Assembly: GCA_963770045.1 (NCBI GenBank)
Contig: CAVYOD010000028.1
Coordinates: forward strand, 20,301 to 84,300
Reading direction: 5' to 3'
DNA from: CAVYOD01 sp963770045
GTDB taxonomy: Bacteria > Acidobacteriota > Aminicenantia > Aminicenantales > CAVYOD01
Length of the DNA: 64,000 nucleotides
How positions within the stretch are numbered: the stretch's first letter is position 1; the number at the start of each line of letters is the position of its first letter. A program made the translations under genes and the position numbers. Positions 25,964 through 35,571 of this stretch are shown here, one piece after another. The notes under the pieces were generated by a model. That model saw only the letters and a program-made list of their open reading frames with translations, searched no databases and was not told where the DNA came from.

Positions 25964-26330
25964 AAAAAAAACCTCCTTGACCTCTCGCCGTCGTCTCCCT
26001 CAATATGCGGATTGAGTTGTGCGATAAGGAGAGTCGCATTATTTTTGCATAAGCTCAAAACAAAAATCAAGAATTATTTATTCGACGCGCAGAGCAAGGA
26101 GTTCGGAGGGGAGGCGCCCAAAAAAATGATATCTATTGTTGCTTTTCATCGGGGCTCTGTTGACGGAAAAACTTATGAAACAGACAACTCGATTTTGAAC
26201 GTCGCGGGGCGCGGGACCGCATGTTTCAAAATTCCATCGAGAAGGGATTTCTGGTATATTCTTAATATCCGCACCGGTGCCAGACCAGAGCCGTCCGTTT
26301 CCGTCGCGGGGAGCATGAAAAGGAGAAACC
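25964..26330. other. intergenic between divergent RRM and sppA genes
   Basis: The long leader upstream of the RRM start is consistent with a regulated 5' UTR, as in cold-shock genes, but no defined motif is visible. The sppA side ends in AAAAGGAGAAACC before its ATG. Confidence 0.45.
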
Positions 26331-28051
26331 ATGAAAAAAAGCACTTATGTTTTGATCATCCTCTTGATTTTCATCGTGCTGGCCGGGGCGGCGGCGTTCT
26401 CCTTTTTCTATTTCGAGCTCGCGGGACCTCCGGTCCGCGTCCCGACCCGCTCCTATCTGGAGATCTCTCTCTCCGGCGACCTCCAGGAATACCAGGCGCC
26501 GGATTTCTGGACGCGGATTCTTATGCCGACCCGGAAGCTTTCGATGTACGACCTCTGGATGAACCTCAGGAAGGCCAAGGTCGATTCCCGGATCAGGTCC
26601 CTCGTCGTCCGGCTCGGTCCGCTCAATTGTAACTGGGCGAAGATCTCCGAACTCAGGGAGGCGGTCCTTGATTTCCGGACTTCAGGCAAAAGAGCCTATG
26701 CTTATATCGACGAAGCCCCTCAATTCGACAAAGAATATTACCTGGCGACGGCGTTTGACCGAATCATTCTGCACCCGTTGGGATGGCTCGGAATCAACGG
26801 CATCGGCGGCTACGTCCCTTTCTTCAAGAAGGCTCTCGACAAGCTGGGCATCGAGGCCGAGGTCGAGCACGTCGAACAATACAAGACGGCCTTCAGCATG
26901 TTCACCGAAAAGGGGTTCACTCCGGCGCACAAAGAAATGATGGAATCCATCTACGGCGACATCTTCGCCGAATATGTGGGGACCGTAGCCAGAGCCAGAA
27001 AGAAGAGCGAAGAGGAGGTCAGGGCGCTCATCGACCAGGCCTTCTTCCAGGGAGAGAACGCGGTCAAGGCGGGACTCGTGGATGACCTCCTTTATGAAGA
27101 CGAACTGGAGAAGCTGCTCAGAGAAGGAGGCGTCACTCTCCAGAAAATCGATCACGACGAATACGCTCGCCTCAGCCCCGCCGCAGTTGGATTGGACCAG
27201 GGAAAGAAGGTCGCTCTGATCTATGGGATGGGGGCCATCGTGGGCGGCGAGAGCACTTTTCAAATGATGGGCAGCGACAGCGTGACCCGCTGGATCAGGA
27301 CGGCGAGGCAGGATCCCTCCATCGCGGCCATCGTCTTCAGGGTCGATAGCCCCGGCGGCTCGGCCATCGCTTCGGACGTTATCTGGAGGGAAGTGACTCT
27401 GGCCAAGAAAGCGAAGCCCTTCATCGTCTCAATGTCGGATGTCGCCGGATCGGGCGGCTATTGGGTTTCGATGGCGGCGCACAAGATCGTCGCCCAGCCG
27501 CAGACCCTGACGGGTTCGATCGGCGTTGTCTCCGCGAAATTCAACGCGGCCGGGCTTTTTGAAAAGCTGGGGATCACCGCAGAAAAGATCGCCTACGGCA
27601 AGGAGGCGGACATATTCTCCCCATTTCGAGGCCTGCGGCCGGAAGAAAAACAACTTCTCAAGCAGCAGATCCTCTGGATCTATGACCAATTTTTGACCAA
27701 AGTCGCCACGGGCCGGAACATGACCAAGGAGGAAGTCGATAAAATCGGGAAGGGCCGCGTCTGGACCGGACACGAGGCCCGAGAGTTAAAACTCGTCGAC
27801 GAAATCGGGGGCTTGTCCAAGGCGCTTGAGCTGGCCAAGAAACTGGCCGGGATTGCTCCGGATGAGGAAGTCAGGCTTGTGATCTGGCCGAAGAAGGTCT
27901 CGCTCTTCAACCAGATCTTCGGGGGGGAGAGAGCGGCCTCGTCCTGTCTTCCGGCCTGGATAGAAGCCTCAGGACAATCTTGTCGGTTGTGGAGAGGCTT
28001 AATCGCGACCACGCCTGGGCTTTGATGCCCTTATGGTTTGAGCCAAAATAG
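26331..28051 (+). CDS. sppA: signal peptide peptidase SppA, 67K type (frameshift in a G run)
   Basis: A membrane-anchored serine/lysine protease that degrades leftover signal peptides. An N-terminal TM anchor (VLIILLIFIVLAGAAAF) precedes two tandem S49 domains. The catalytic Lys is in VEQYKTAFSMFTEKGF in the first domain and the Ser in SDVAGSGGYWVS in the second, as in the E. coli long form. The raw frame ends at 28025 with a non-family tail. Changing the seven-G run at 27921-27927 by one base restores GLVLSSGLDRSLRTILSVV and a natural end at 28051. About 573 residues when corrected. Confidence 0.93.
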
Positions 28052-28163
28052 AAAATCCGTCTTTCTCGTCCGTCTCGTCATCTCGTCCTTCGTCAAAAAT
28101 GGGAACGAGACAAGCTCACTGTAAGCTCCAGTGCAAACGCGATAAGTAACTTGACACTCGGTC

Positions 28164-28292
28164 AAGGTTGCGCCGGAGGCCACCCTTGGGACCCCGTAGC
28201 GGAGGGGGGCCCGTCGGCTTGACCGACGGGGGAACCGACGGGACTGGTTCCTCGGGGTCCGGGGGCCAGAGGGTGGCCTCCGGCGCAACCTT
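28164..28292. repeat. nested inverted-repeat element (129 bp)
   Basis: Perfect 23-bp outer arms (28164-28186 and 28270-28292, beginning AAGGTTGCGCCGG) enclose a second pair GGACCCCG (28189-28196) and CGGGGTCC (28253-28260). Inside is a tight hairpin CCCGTCGG-CTTGA-CCGACGGG (28210-28230). Very GC-rich. It lies between the convergent sppA and UvrD-like genes. It could be a REP/MITE-like repeat or a structured RNA; no T-tract supports a simple terminator. Confidence 0.8.
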
Positions 28293-28326
28293 GAACGGAG
28301 ATGGCACATTAATTATTGCGTTTGTA

Positions 28327-31230
28327 TTAGTAAGCATAAGAAGAAGGACATATTGTCTTGAAATCGCAATAATTGCAGTTGTGCCAGTCGGGCTTCGCTT
28401 CGAAATCCAGCCTTCGGATTCCCGCTTCGGTCAGTTGGATCTTTTCCTCGGCCTCGGCCAAGTCCTCTTCTCCTTTGCGCGCGCGGCCGATGATATCCGA
28501 TTCCAGAAAATAGAGCCACATTTCGCAAAGAGGCACGTCCTGGGTTTTCAAGAAGGAAAGGGCATAGAGGTCCATCTGGAGGCTGTCTTCGGTCCTCTTG
28601 TCGGCCTCCTTCTGGTTCTTGACCTCCGATGCCTTGAAATCGACGATGATCGCTCCTCCCTCCTTCCGGATCGATCCTGTCCCAGCGGCCGATGAAGCGG
28701 ACCTTGCCTTCCTGCCACTTGAAGCTTTTTTCCAGGAAGGCAGGGATTTGTCCGGACGCCTCCTGGCGGCGGAAGAAGCGGCGCAGCGCTGTTCGCCCGC
28801 CTTTTTCCTCATCTCCTCGTGCTCGCGGCTCAGGAATCCCTCGTTCACCCAGCTTCGCTCATATTCGCGGAGGAGCTCTTCCTCGCTCAGCATCTTCCCG
28901 GCCATCTTCTGGCGCAAATAAAAATGAATCACATTGTGCAGGACCCGGCCGAAGACCAGGGTGTGATGGGGCAGAACGGGGACCTTAAGGATGTGCCTGT
29001 ATTTGTATTTGAGTGGGCAGGTCAGGTAATCGTCGACCTGAAAATAGCTGAGTGTCAGGATGTTGGTCGATCTGGGCGCTGCCGCCAGGTCCGCGACCCG
29101 GACCTGGGGTGAATAGCGGCCGATCTCCTCGAGAGCCGAGGCCCGGAGGATTTCGTCGGGCATCTTGGGAATGTCCAAAGCCTCAAGGACGAAGGGGCTC
29201 ACTTTTTTCAGCCTCTTCAGGCCGTAGTCCCTTGCCCAGGTGAGGTACAGCGATTTTTTGGCCCTGGTCATGCCCACATAGAAAAGGCGCCGCTCCTCTT
29301 GAAGATAGCTCTCTCCGCCCGGCAATTTTTCTTTGAGGATGCCGTCGGGAACAGGGATCTTCTCGCGGCGTTCCCGTCCGGGGAAGCGGTCGCCGATCAG
29401 ACCCACCAGGAAGACGACCTCGAATTCCAGACCTTTGGCTTTGTGGACGGTGAGGACCGAAACGGCCTCCGCTTCCAGCTCGGCCTCGGCGGTGGAGGGA
29501 TTGTCGCCGACCTGCTGGAGAAGGTCCAGGTGTTGAGCAAACGCGTGGACGGAATCATCGCCGGCGAGCTCTGAGTAATTCTTGACCTTTTCAAAAAAGA
29601 GGCGGATGTTCTTGATCCTCAGCTCCGAAAGCAGGCTGGCTTCGGATACGAGAGACTTGAGATAGCCTGTTCTTTCCAAGAAAGAAAAGAGGACGACTCC
29701 GGCGTTCTGCCGGCTCGCGATCTGGATAAAATGATCGAAATCCTCCATGATCTTCTTGACTTTGATCTCTGTCGCGGGCGAGATATCCACCTGGCTGACT
29801 CCCTCCGAGATCTTCTTAAAAAGGCTGTGGAGGCTCACGTTCCTTTTGCGGGCCTGGTTGGAGATGACCGTCAGGTCATGGGGATCGGTCTGGTAGATCC
29901 CGGACAGGGCGAGGTAGAAAAGGCTCTGGCTGTCCTCAAAATCGGTCAACGCCTTGATAAAAGAGACGAGAATCTTGATCTCTTCCTGGGAATAAAGGCC
30001 CCGGCTGCCCGAAAAGCGGAACGGGATCTGCTTCATGTTCAGGGCCCGGAGGAAGGGGTCGGCATCGGCGTTCCTGCGGACGAGGATCGCCATGTCGCTC
30101 CAGCGATAGCCCTGCTTGGCCAGCCCGGCGATGGTCTCGGCCACCTTGTCTGATTCGTGAGAGATCGTGTCGAACTGGAGCATATGGATGCTCTTGCCTT
30201 CGGTCTCGATCGTGGAGGTGAGTTTCTTGGTGATCCTGGACTTGAATTCCAGCCGGTCGGGGTTGTTCTGCTGGATGAGTCGATAAGCCGAATCCAAGAT
30301 GGCCTGGGTTGACCGGTAGTTCGTGGTCAGAACAATCTTCTTGGCCTGGGGATAGACCTCCTCGAAATTGAGGATGTTGCTCAAGGAGGCTCCCCGGAAC
30401 CGAAAAATGCTCTGGTCATCGTCGCCGCAGACGGTGAGATTCTTGTGTCTCACGGCGAGGAGCTTCAGGAGCTCGAATTGGATCAGGTTCGTGTCCTGGA
30501 ACTCATCGACCAGGATATATTTATATTTCTGTTGGAATTCGCGGAGGACGGCCGCCCGGCTGCGGAGGAGATCCACCGCCAGCATCACCTGGTCCTCAAA
30601 ATCGATCATGCCCTGCGCCTTCAAAAGGTCCTGATAGGCCAGATAAACCCTGGCCATCTCCAGGTGTTTGAGCGATTCCTCCCGGTCGGCCTCGCTTCGG
30701 GCCGCCTCGACAAGATCCCGGCCGAAGGTGAGATAATCTTGAGGCCTTACATCTTCCTGCTTCAGCCTCTTGATCGCGTCCAGGAGCTCCTGGATGTGCT
30801 TGGCCGGGGCATTCAACGGCCGGTAGTATTCAAGAGGCAGTTTGAAGAGGTTTTCCCGGAAAAAGATGGCCTGCTCGACATCATCGAGGAGCTTGAAATC
30901 CGGCGGAAAACCCAGGTCAAGGGCGAAGTTGCGGAGAACCCTCTCTCCGAATGAATTGAAGGTGCTGATCTCCACAAAGGAGTAGGTATAGGGAATAAGG
31001 ACATCCACCCGTTCTTCCATCTCGTTGGCCGCTTTCTCCGTGAAGGTGACAGCCAGGATTTCCTCCGGCCTGGCCAGTTTTTCCGAGATGAGATAGGCGA
31101 TGCGGTGGGTAATGACTTTCGTCTTCCCTGTCCCCGCGCCGGCAATGATCAGGAGCGGACCTCTTCCGTGGGTGACGGCTTTTCTCTGTTCGGGGTTCAA
31201 CCCTTCCAGAAGGTGATGCGATTTCTTCAA
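28327..31230 (-). CDS. UvrD/Rep-family helicase with C-terminal PD-(D/E)XK Fe-S nuclease domain
   Basis: A 967-residue superfamily 1A helicase-nuclease. Helicase motifs: Q motif LNPEQRKAVTH, Walker A AGAGTGKT, Walker B ILVDEFQDTN, GDDDQSIFRFRG, TTNYRS, TVHKAKGLEFEVVFL and FYVGMTRAKKSLYL. The tail is a RecB-type nuclease: Cys in DDYLTCPLKYKY, GRWDRID, IIVDFKAS (D-x-K) and CNYCDFKTIC, giving the four cysteines of the AddB/Cas4 cluster. Between about 28680 and 28793 the frame is shifted by two compensating indels: the annotated frame gives Ser/Ala/Arg-rich nonsense where another frame gives FFRRQEASGQIPAFLEKSFK. Start is a TTG at 31230. Likely repair or recombination. Confidence 0.9.
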   Translation of the reverse strand: MKKSHHLLEGLNPEQRKAVTHGRGPLLIIAGAGTGKTKVITHRIAYLISEKLARPEEILAVTFTEKAANEMEERVDVLIPYTYSFVEISTFNSFGERVLRNFALDLGFPPDFKLLDDVEQAIFFRENLFKLPLEYYRPLNAPAKHIQELLDAIKRLKQEDVRPQDYLTFGRDLVEAARSEADREESLKHLEMARVYLAYQDLLKAQGMIDFEDQVMLAVDLLRSRAAVLREFQQKYKYILVDEFQDTNLIQFELLKLLAVRHKNLTVCGDDDQSIFRFRGASLSNILNFEEVYPQAKKIVLTTNYRSTQAILDSAYRLIQQNNPDRLEFKSRITKKLTSTIETEGKSIHMLQFDTISHESDKVAETIAGLAKQGYRWSDMAILVRRNADADPFLRALNMKQIPFRFSGSRGLYSQEEIKILVSFIKALTDFEDSQSLFYLALSGIYQTDPHDLTVISNQARKRNVSLHSLFKKISEGVSQVDISPATEIKVKKIMEDFDHFIQIASRQNAGVVLFSFLERTGYLKSLVSEASLLSELRIKNIRLFFEKVKNYSELAGDDSVHAFAQHLDLLQQVGDNPSTAEAELEAEAVSVLTVHKAKGLEFEVVFLVGLIGDRFPGRERREKIPVPDGILKEKLPGGESYLQEERRLFYVGMTRAKKSLYLTWARDYGLKRLKKVSPFVLEALDIPKMPDEILRASALEEIGRYSPQVRVADLAAAPRSTNILTLSYFQVDDYLTCPLKYKYRHILKVPVLPHHTLVFGRVLHNVIHFYLRQKMAGKMLSEEELLREYERSWVNEGFLSREHEEMRKKAGEQRCAASSAARRRPDKSLPSWKKASSGRKARSASSAAGTGSIRKEGGAIIVDFKASEVKNQKEADKRTEDSLQMDLYALSFLKTQDVPLCEMWLYFLESDIIGRARKGEEDLAEAEEKIQLTEAGIRRLDFEAKPDWHNCNYCDFKTICPSSYAY

Positions 31231-31236
31231 AGCGGC

Positions 31237-31551
31237 TTACTTGTTCTGCGACTTGATCAGGACTTTTTCATCCGGTTTGATCAACCAGAGCTTCTCCCGA
31301 GCCTCTTTGTCCACGGCTTTGGGATTCTTCACCAGCTCTTCGATCTCCCGTTCGAGCCGGCTCTTTTCCTTTTTCAGGCGTTCGACCCGCTTGACCAGGT
31401 CGTCGTAGTTTCGCTGAGCCCTGAAGATCTCGAGGAGACCTTTCTTGCCAAAAAAAGAAGTGATCAGCAGAACCAGAAAAAAACAGACGACCCCAGCCAC
31501 GATGAGTTTTTTGCGCAGGGAGAGGCTGTTTTTATCGACTTTCTCTCTCAA
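31237..31551 (-). CDS. septum formation initiator (FtsB/DivIC-like)
   Basis: A 104-residue single-pass protein: basic cytoplasmic start, TM helix LIVAGVVCFFLVLLITSFF (about 17-35), then a coiled coil (NYDDLVKRVERLKKEKSRLE) and the family ending with EAREKLWLIKPDEKVLI. This is the layout of FtsB/DivIC, which bridges FtsL and FtsQ at the division septum. Its ATG overlaps the phosphohexomutase stop by four bases. Confidence 0.87.
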   Translation of the reverse strand: MREKVDKNSLSLRKKLIVAGVVCFFLVLLITSFFGKKGLLEIFRAQRNYDDLVKRVERLKKEKSRLEREIEELVKNPKAVDKEAREKLWLIKPDEKVLIKSQNK

Positions 31552-32948
31552 TCCAGCAGCTCCAGCCCGGACTTGATCAGTCTATCGAGTTCCTTCTTGG
31601 AATCCGCTTCGGCGTAGCAGCGGACCAGCGGTTCTGTTCCCGAACGGCGCAGGAGCACCCAATCGTCGTCGGAAAGGTCGAGCTTCAGGCCATCGATCCT
31701 TTCCAGGCCGACCACTTTCCTCGCCCCCACCCGGTGAGGCGGATTCTTGATCAGGCCGGCGAGTTTAATTTCCCTGTCGAGGGTCAAAGGCAGGTTGACC
31801 TGCCCGTCGATCTTCTTTCCGTATTCCCGGAAAAGGCAGCTCTTGAGCTCGGACAGGTTCTTCCCGGTGGCGGCGATCATCTCCGCGACCAGAAGCCCGG
31901 CGACGATTCCGTCTTTTTCCGGGAGGTGGTCTTTGATCCCAAGGCTGGCGCTCTCTTCGCCTCCGAAGATGATTTTCTTCTCAATGACCAGCGGGGCAAG
32001 ATACTTGAACCCGACCGGCGTCTTGTAGAGAGGCAGTCCGTATCGGCGCGCGATCCGGTCCAGGAGATGGGTCGTGGTGACGGAGCGGCCGACCCCGCCC
32101 CGCCAACCCTTGCGGGAAACGACGTAGTCAAGCAGAAGGGCGAGAATGAGGTTCTGGATGACAAAACGTCCGGCCTGGTCGACGACGCCGAAACGGTCCC
32201 CGTCGGCGTCGGTCGCAACCCCCAGGCTGCATCCTTTTTCTTTAACTAATCTCTTGAGCTCAGCCAGGTTCTCTTCCGTGCATGATGGCGTAACGCCGCC
32301 GAAATAAGGGTCCACATAGCCGTGAATCTCTTCGATCGGGACCTCGTTTTCTTCCAGGATTTCATCCAGATATTCCCGGCTCGTCCCATAAAGCAAATCA
32401 ACGCCGACTCTGATTTTTGCTTTGCGGATTGTCTCGAAATCGACCCGTTCCTGCAGAAGGCTCAAGTAATCCGCCTGCAGGTCGATCTTGGAAATTTGGT
32501 CGTCCTTAGAATAGGGACGCAAAAAGGCAGGACGCCGCTGCAGAGCCCGGACATTCGCCTCGATCTCCTTCGTAACCTCGGGCAGCGCGGGAGCCCCCGT
32601 CTCGGTATTGAACTTGAATCCGTTGTACTCAGGCGGATTGAAGGATGCGGTGAAATTAATACCTCCCTGGGCCCTTCTTTTGATAATTTGGTAAGCCTCG
32701 GCCTGGGAAGGGGCATCCCGGTCCGTAAGATAAACATGAATCTGGTTATGCGACAAGACCTTGGCCGCTTCGAGAGCATAACGATCCGAGAGAAAGCGGG
32801 TGTCGTAGTTGACAACGACCGCGATGGGCTGGCCGGAAAATTTCCGTTTGAGATAATTGGCCACGGCCTGGACGACAGTCCTCACGTTCTCAAAAGTGAA
32901 TTCTTCCCCCATGACGGCCCGCCAGCCTGAGGTGCCGAACTTGATCAT
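31548..32948 (-). CDS. alpha-D-phosphohexomutase (phosphoglucomutase/phosphomannomutase family)
   Basis: A 466-residue cytosolic mutase interconverting sugar 1- and 6-phosphates. Motifs: N-terminal FGTSGWRAVMGE, the phosphoserine loop TASFNPPEYNGFK, the metal loop DADGDRFG, the sugar-binding loop GGEESAS and the phosphate-binding RRSGTEPLVR. The active loop is normally TASHNP; here His is replaced by Phe, leaving the phospho-Ser. First gene of a mutase, ftsB-like and helicase unit. Confidence 0.9.
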   Translation of the reverse strand: MIKFGTSGWRAVMGEEFTFENVRTVVQAVANYLKRKFSGQPIAVVVNYDTRFLSDRYALEAAKVLSHNQIHVYLTDRDAPSQAEAYQIIKRRAQGGINFTASFNPPEYNGFKFNTETGAPALPEVTKEIEANVRALQRRPAFLRPYSKDDQISKIDLQADYLSLLQERVDFETIRKAKIRVGVDLLYGTSREYLDEILEENEVPIEEIHGYVDPYFGGVTPSCTEENLAELKRLVKEKGCSLGVATDADGDRFGVVDQAGRFVIQNLILALLLDYVVSRKGWRGGVGRSVTTTHLLDRIARRYGLPLYKTPVGFKYLAPLVIEKKIIFGGEESASLGIKDHLPEKDGIVAGLLVAEMIAATGKNLSELKSCLFREYGKKIDGQVNLPLTLDREIKLAGLIKNPPHRVGARKVVGLERIDGLKLDLSDDDWVLLRRSGTEPLVRCYAEADSKKELDRLIKSGLELLD

Positions 32949-33138
32949 ATTCTTCTCTCGTCAAAAATTAGCACAAGACGCAAGCAAAAGCAACCCAAAA
33001 CTGCCCTCTCATAGCTGATAGCTCATGGCAGATAGCCCAAATGTCTAGAATGATTTTGCTATGGGCTGTAAGCTCATGAGCCAGGAGTCGTGTCCAGATT
33101 CAGATTTGACAGCTTTTATTTAATACTAAATTACTTAT

Positions 33139-35571
33139 GTGGTTGAGCCGAATGCTCGCACGCGGGCCGGGATCTTCCTGACTTCTGCGGCGACACTCTG
33201 CCTGGAACTTTCCCTGACGCGCTATTTTTCGATTTCCCAGGATTATCACTTTGCTTTTCTGGTCATCAGCATCGCCTTTCTGGGGTACGGCGCGAGCGGC
33301 TCTTTTCTGGCCCTTTTCCGGAATCTCGAAAAATGTGACAGGGAGATATTCCTAAGCCTCAGCTCCACCCTCTACGGTTTTTCGGTTTTGATATGTTTCT
33401 TCCTCGCCAACCACCTGCCCTTCGATTTTTTCAACCTCCTCTGGGACAAGGGCCAGGTTTTCTTGATTCTTCTTTTTTATCTTGTCCTCTGCATTCCCTT
33501 TTTTTTCGCCGGCCTGACGGTCTCCTTTGCCGTCACCCGGATGGCCCGTTCTGTGGCGAGCCTGTACTTTTTCGACCTCTTCGGCGCCGGGATGGGCTCG
33601 GTCCTGGCGGTCATCATATTTCTCCCCGATGGCGAGAGGGGCGTCTTTGTCCTTATCTCCAGTTTGGCTCTCCTCGCGGCGCTCTTCTTTTGTCCCCGCC
33701 GGGCGCGCATTTTGAGGGCGTTGCTCTTGCTTTTTCTAACCGGCGAGACAGCTCTTTTCCTCCTTTCGCCCCCATGGCTGGCCTTCCGGATCTCGCCGTT
33801 CAAAGCCTTGCCTGTCGCCCTCAAGTACCCGGGCGCGAAAAGTCTCTTCACCCGGTGGAATGCCATCTCCAGGGTTGATGCCCTGGAGTCGCCCGCCGTG
33901 CGCTACGCACCAGGACTCAGCCTCTTGTACGAAGAGAACCTTCCTCCCCAGACCGGCCTCTGCAACGACGCCGGAGAGTTGACCGCGATCACGAATTTTC
34001 ATAGCCTCGAGGAACCCGATTTAAGGTTTCTTTCCTGGCTCCCCTCTTCCGCCGCTTACAGCCTGGTTCAGAACCCCAGGGCCCTGATCCTCGACCCCAA
34101 GGGAGGACTCGACGTGCTGTCGGCGCTCTATCATCGGTCGGCCAGGGTCAAGGTGATCGAGAGCAACCCCTTGCTCCCCGGACTTCTCCGGCGGGACCTG
34201 GCCGCCGCCAGCGGGCAAATTTATAACCGGCCCGACATCGAAGTCGGTGTGAGTGACTGCCGGGCGGCCCTGAAACAAGAAAAGGAAGACTATGACCTCA
34301 TCGTTTTTCCCCTGAACGACATTTTCGGGTCTTCTGGAACCGGGCTTTACGGTTTCGGCGAAAATCATCTCCTGACGGTCGAGTCCTTTGTTCAAGTCCT
34401 GGACCGCCTTTCTCCGGCGGGTATGGCGAGTATCAGCCTCTACCTTCTGCCTCCCCCGAGACAAGAAATCCGGATGCTGGCCGGATGGATCGAGGCGCTC
34501 GAGAGGACGGGGAGAGACCCAGCGTCACATCTTCTGGCCCTTCGCAGCTGGGGGACGATCAGTTACTTTATCAAGAAGAGCCCGCTATCTGGGCGAGACA
34601 TTCAATCCTTCAAAGCCTTCGCCAGGGACCGGCTCTTTGATCTTGTCTATTGTCCGGGAGTCAAAGCCGAAGAGACGGACCTCTTCAACCAGCTCGGGCA
34701 GCCCCTCTATTATGACATCACCGAGCAGCTTCTTTCCCCGTCGCAAAGAAAGGCCTTTTACGAGAGCTACCTATTCGATGTTCGCCCGGTCAGCGATAAC
34801 CGTCCCTTTTTCTACAATTTTTTCAAACCGGACAGGCTCAAGGCCGCCTACGAAGCCTTCGGGAATAAATGGCTCCCCTTCCTCCAGGGTGAGCTGATCG
34901 TTCCGCTGATCTTCGGCCAAGCCGTTGTCATCGCCGGTCTCATGATCATCGGACCGCTCTTCAGGCTGAGAAAAAAGGTGCCTGAGAAGCGCCCCAAGAT
35001 GTTTTCTGTCTGCAATTATTTTGGGCTCATCGGGGCCGCCTTCATTTTCGTCGAGCTGGCCCTGCTCCAAAAATTCATCCTTTTCTTAGGACACCCACTT
35101 TATTCCGCCGCGACGATTATTTTTGGACTGCTGGTTTCGGCCGGGGCGGGAAGCTTCTGGTCGAGAAAACTCGCCCTCGCTCGACCCAGGTCGGTGCTCA
35201 TCAAAAGCCTTCTCATCTGCGCCGTCGCGCTCTGGGCCGCGGCATCGTTTTATCCCTCTCTCCTGAAAGCCTGGATGGGACTCCCCTTGGTCTCAAAGGT
35301 CTTTCTCTCGCTGGGATTGGTTTTCCCTGTGGGATTCTTGATGGGGGTTCCTTTTCCCACGGCGATCCGGCTGGTCAATGCAAAGAGTCCGGCCCTTGTC
35401 CCTTGGGCATGGGCGGCCAATTCATTTTCCTCGGTGATCAATTCCGTCCTGGCCTTGGGGATCGCCTTCAGAGGAGGCTACACTCTCGTTTTGGCTCTCG
35501 CCGGAGGGGGCTACTTACTGGCTTGTTTTTTTCTCGGCTTCGCCGGTCATGGGCACGAATCGCACGGTTGA
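33139..35571 (+). CDS. multi-pass membrane protein with spermidine-synthase-like domain
   Basis: An 810-residue protein. About six or seven TM helices fill residues 1-215 (VISIAFLGYGASGSFLALF, FFFAGLTVSFAV, SLYFFDLFGAGMGSVLAV). A Rossmann methyltransferase/spermidine-synthase-like region follows at about 300-560 (ALILDPKGGLDVLSALYHR, VKVIESNPLLPGLL, YDLIVFPLNDIFG, LLTVESFVQVLDRLSPAGM). About seven more TM helices end it. This fused form is common in environmental bacteria and biochemically uncharacterised; polyamine synthesis is not established. The start is a GTG at 33139. Its last 57 bases overlap the convergent PCMT gene. Confidence 0.8.
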   Translation: MVEPNARTRAGIFLTSAATLCLELSLTRYFSISQDYHFAFLVISIAFLGYGASGSFLALFRNLEKCDREIFLSLSSTLYGFSVLICFFLANHLPFDFFNLLWDKGQVFLILLFYLVLCIPFFFAGLTVSFAVTRMARSVASLYFFDLFGAGMGSVLAVIIFLPDGERGVFVLISSLALLAALFFCPRRARILRALLLLFLTGETALFLLSPPWLAFRISPFKALPVALKYPGAKSLFTRWNAISRVDALESPAVRYAPGLSLLYEENLPPQTGLCNDAGELTAITNFHSLEEPDLRFLSWLPSSAAYSLVQNPRALILDPKGGLDVLSALYHRSARVKVIESNPLLPGLLRRDLAAASGQIYNRPDIEVGVSDCRAALKQEKEDYDLIVFPLNDIFGSSGTGLYGFGENHLLTVESFVQVLDRLSPAGMASISLYLLPPPRQEIRMLAGWIEALERTGRDPASHLLALRSWGTISYFIKKSPLSGRDIQSFKAFARDRLFDLVYCPGVKAEETDLFNQLGQPLYYDITEQLLSPSQRKAFYESYLFDVRPVSDNRPFFYNFFKPDRLKAAYEAFGNKWLPFLQGELIVPLIFGQAVVIAGLMIIGPLFRLRKKVPEKRPKMFSVCNYFGLIGAAFIFVELALLQKFILFLGHPLYSAATIIFGLLVSAGAGSFWSRKLALARPRSVLIKSLLICAVALWAAASFYPSLLKAWMGLPLVSKVFLSLGLVFPVGFLMGVPFPTAIRLVNAKSPALVPWAWAANSFSSVINSVLALGIAFRGGYTLVLALAGGGYLLACFFLGFAGHGHESHG

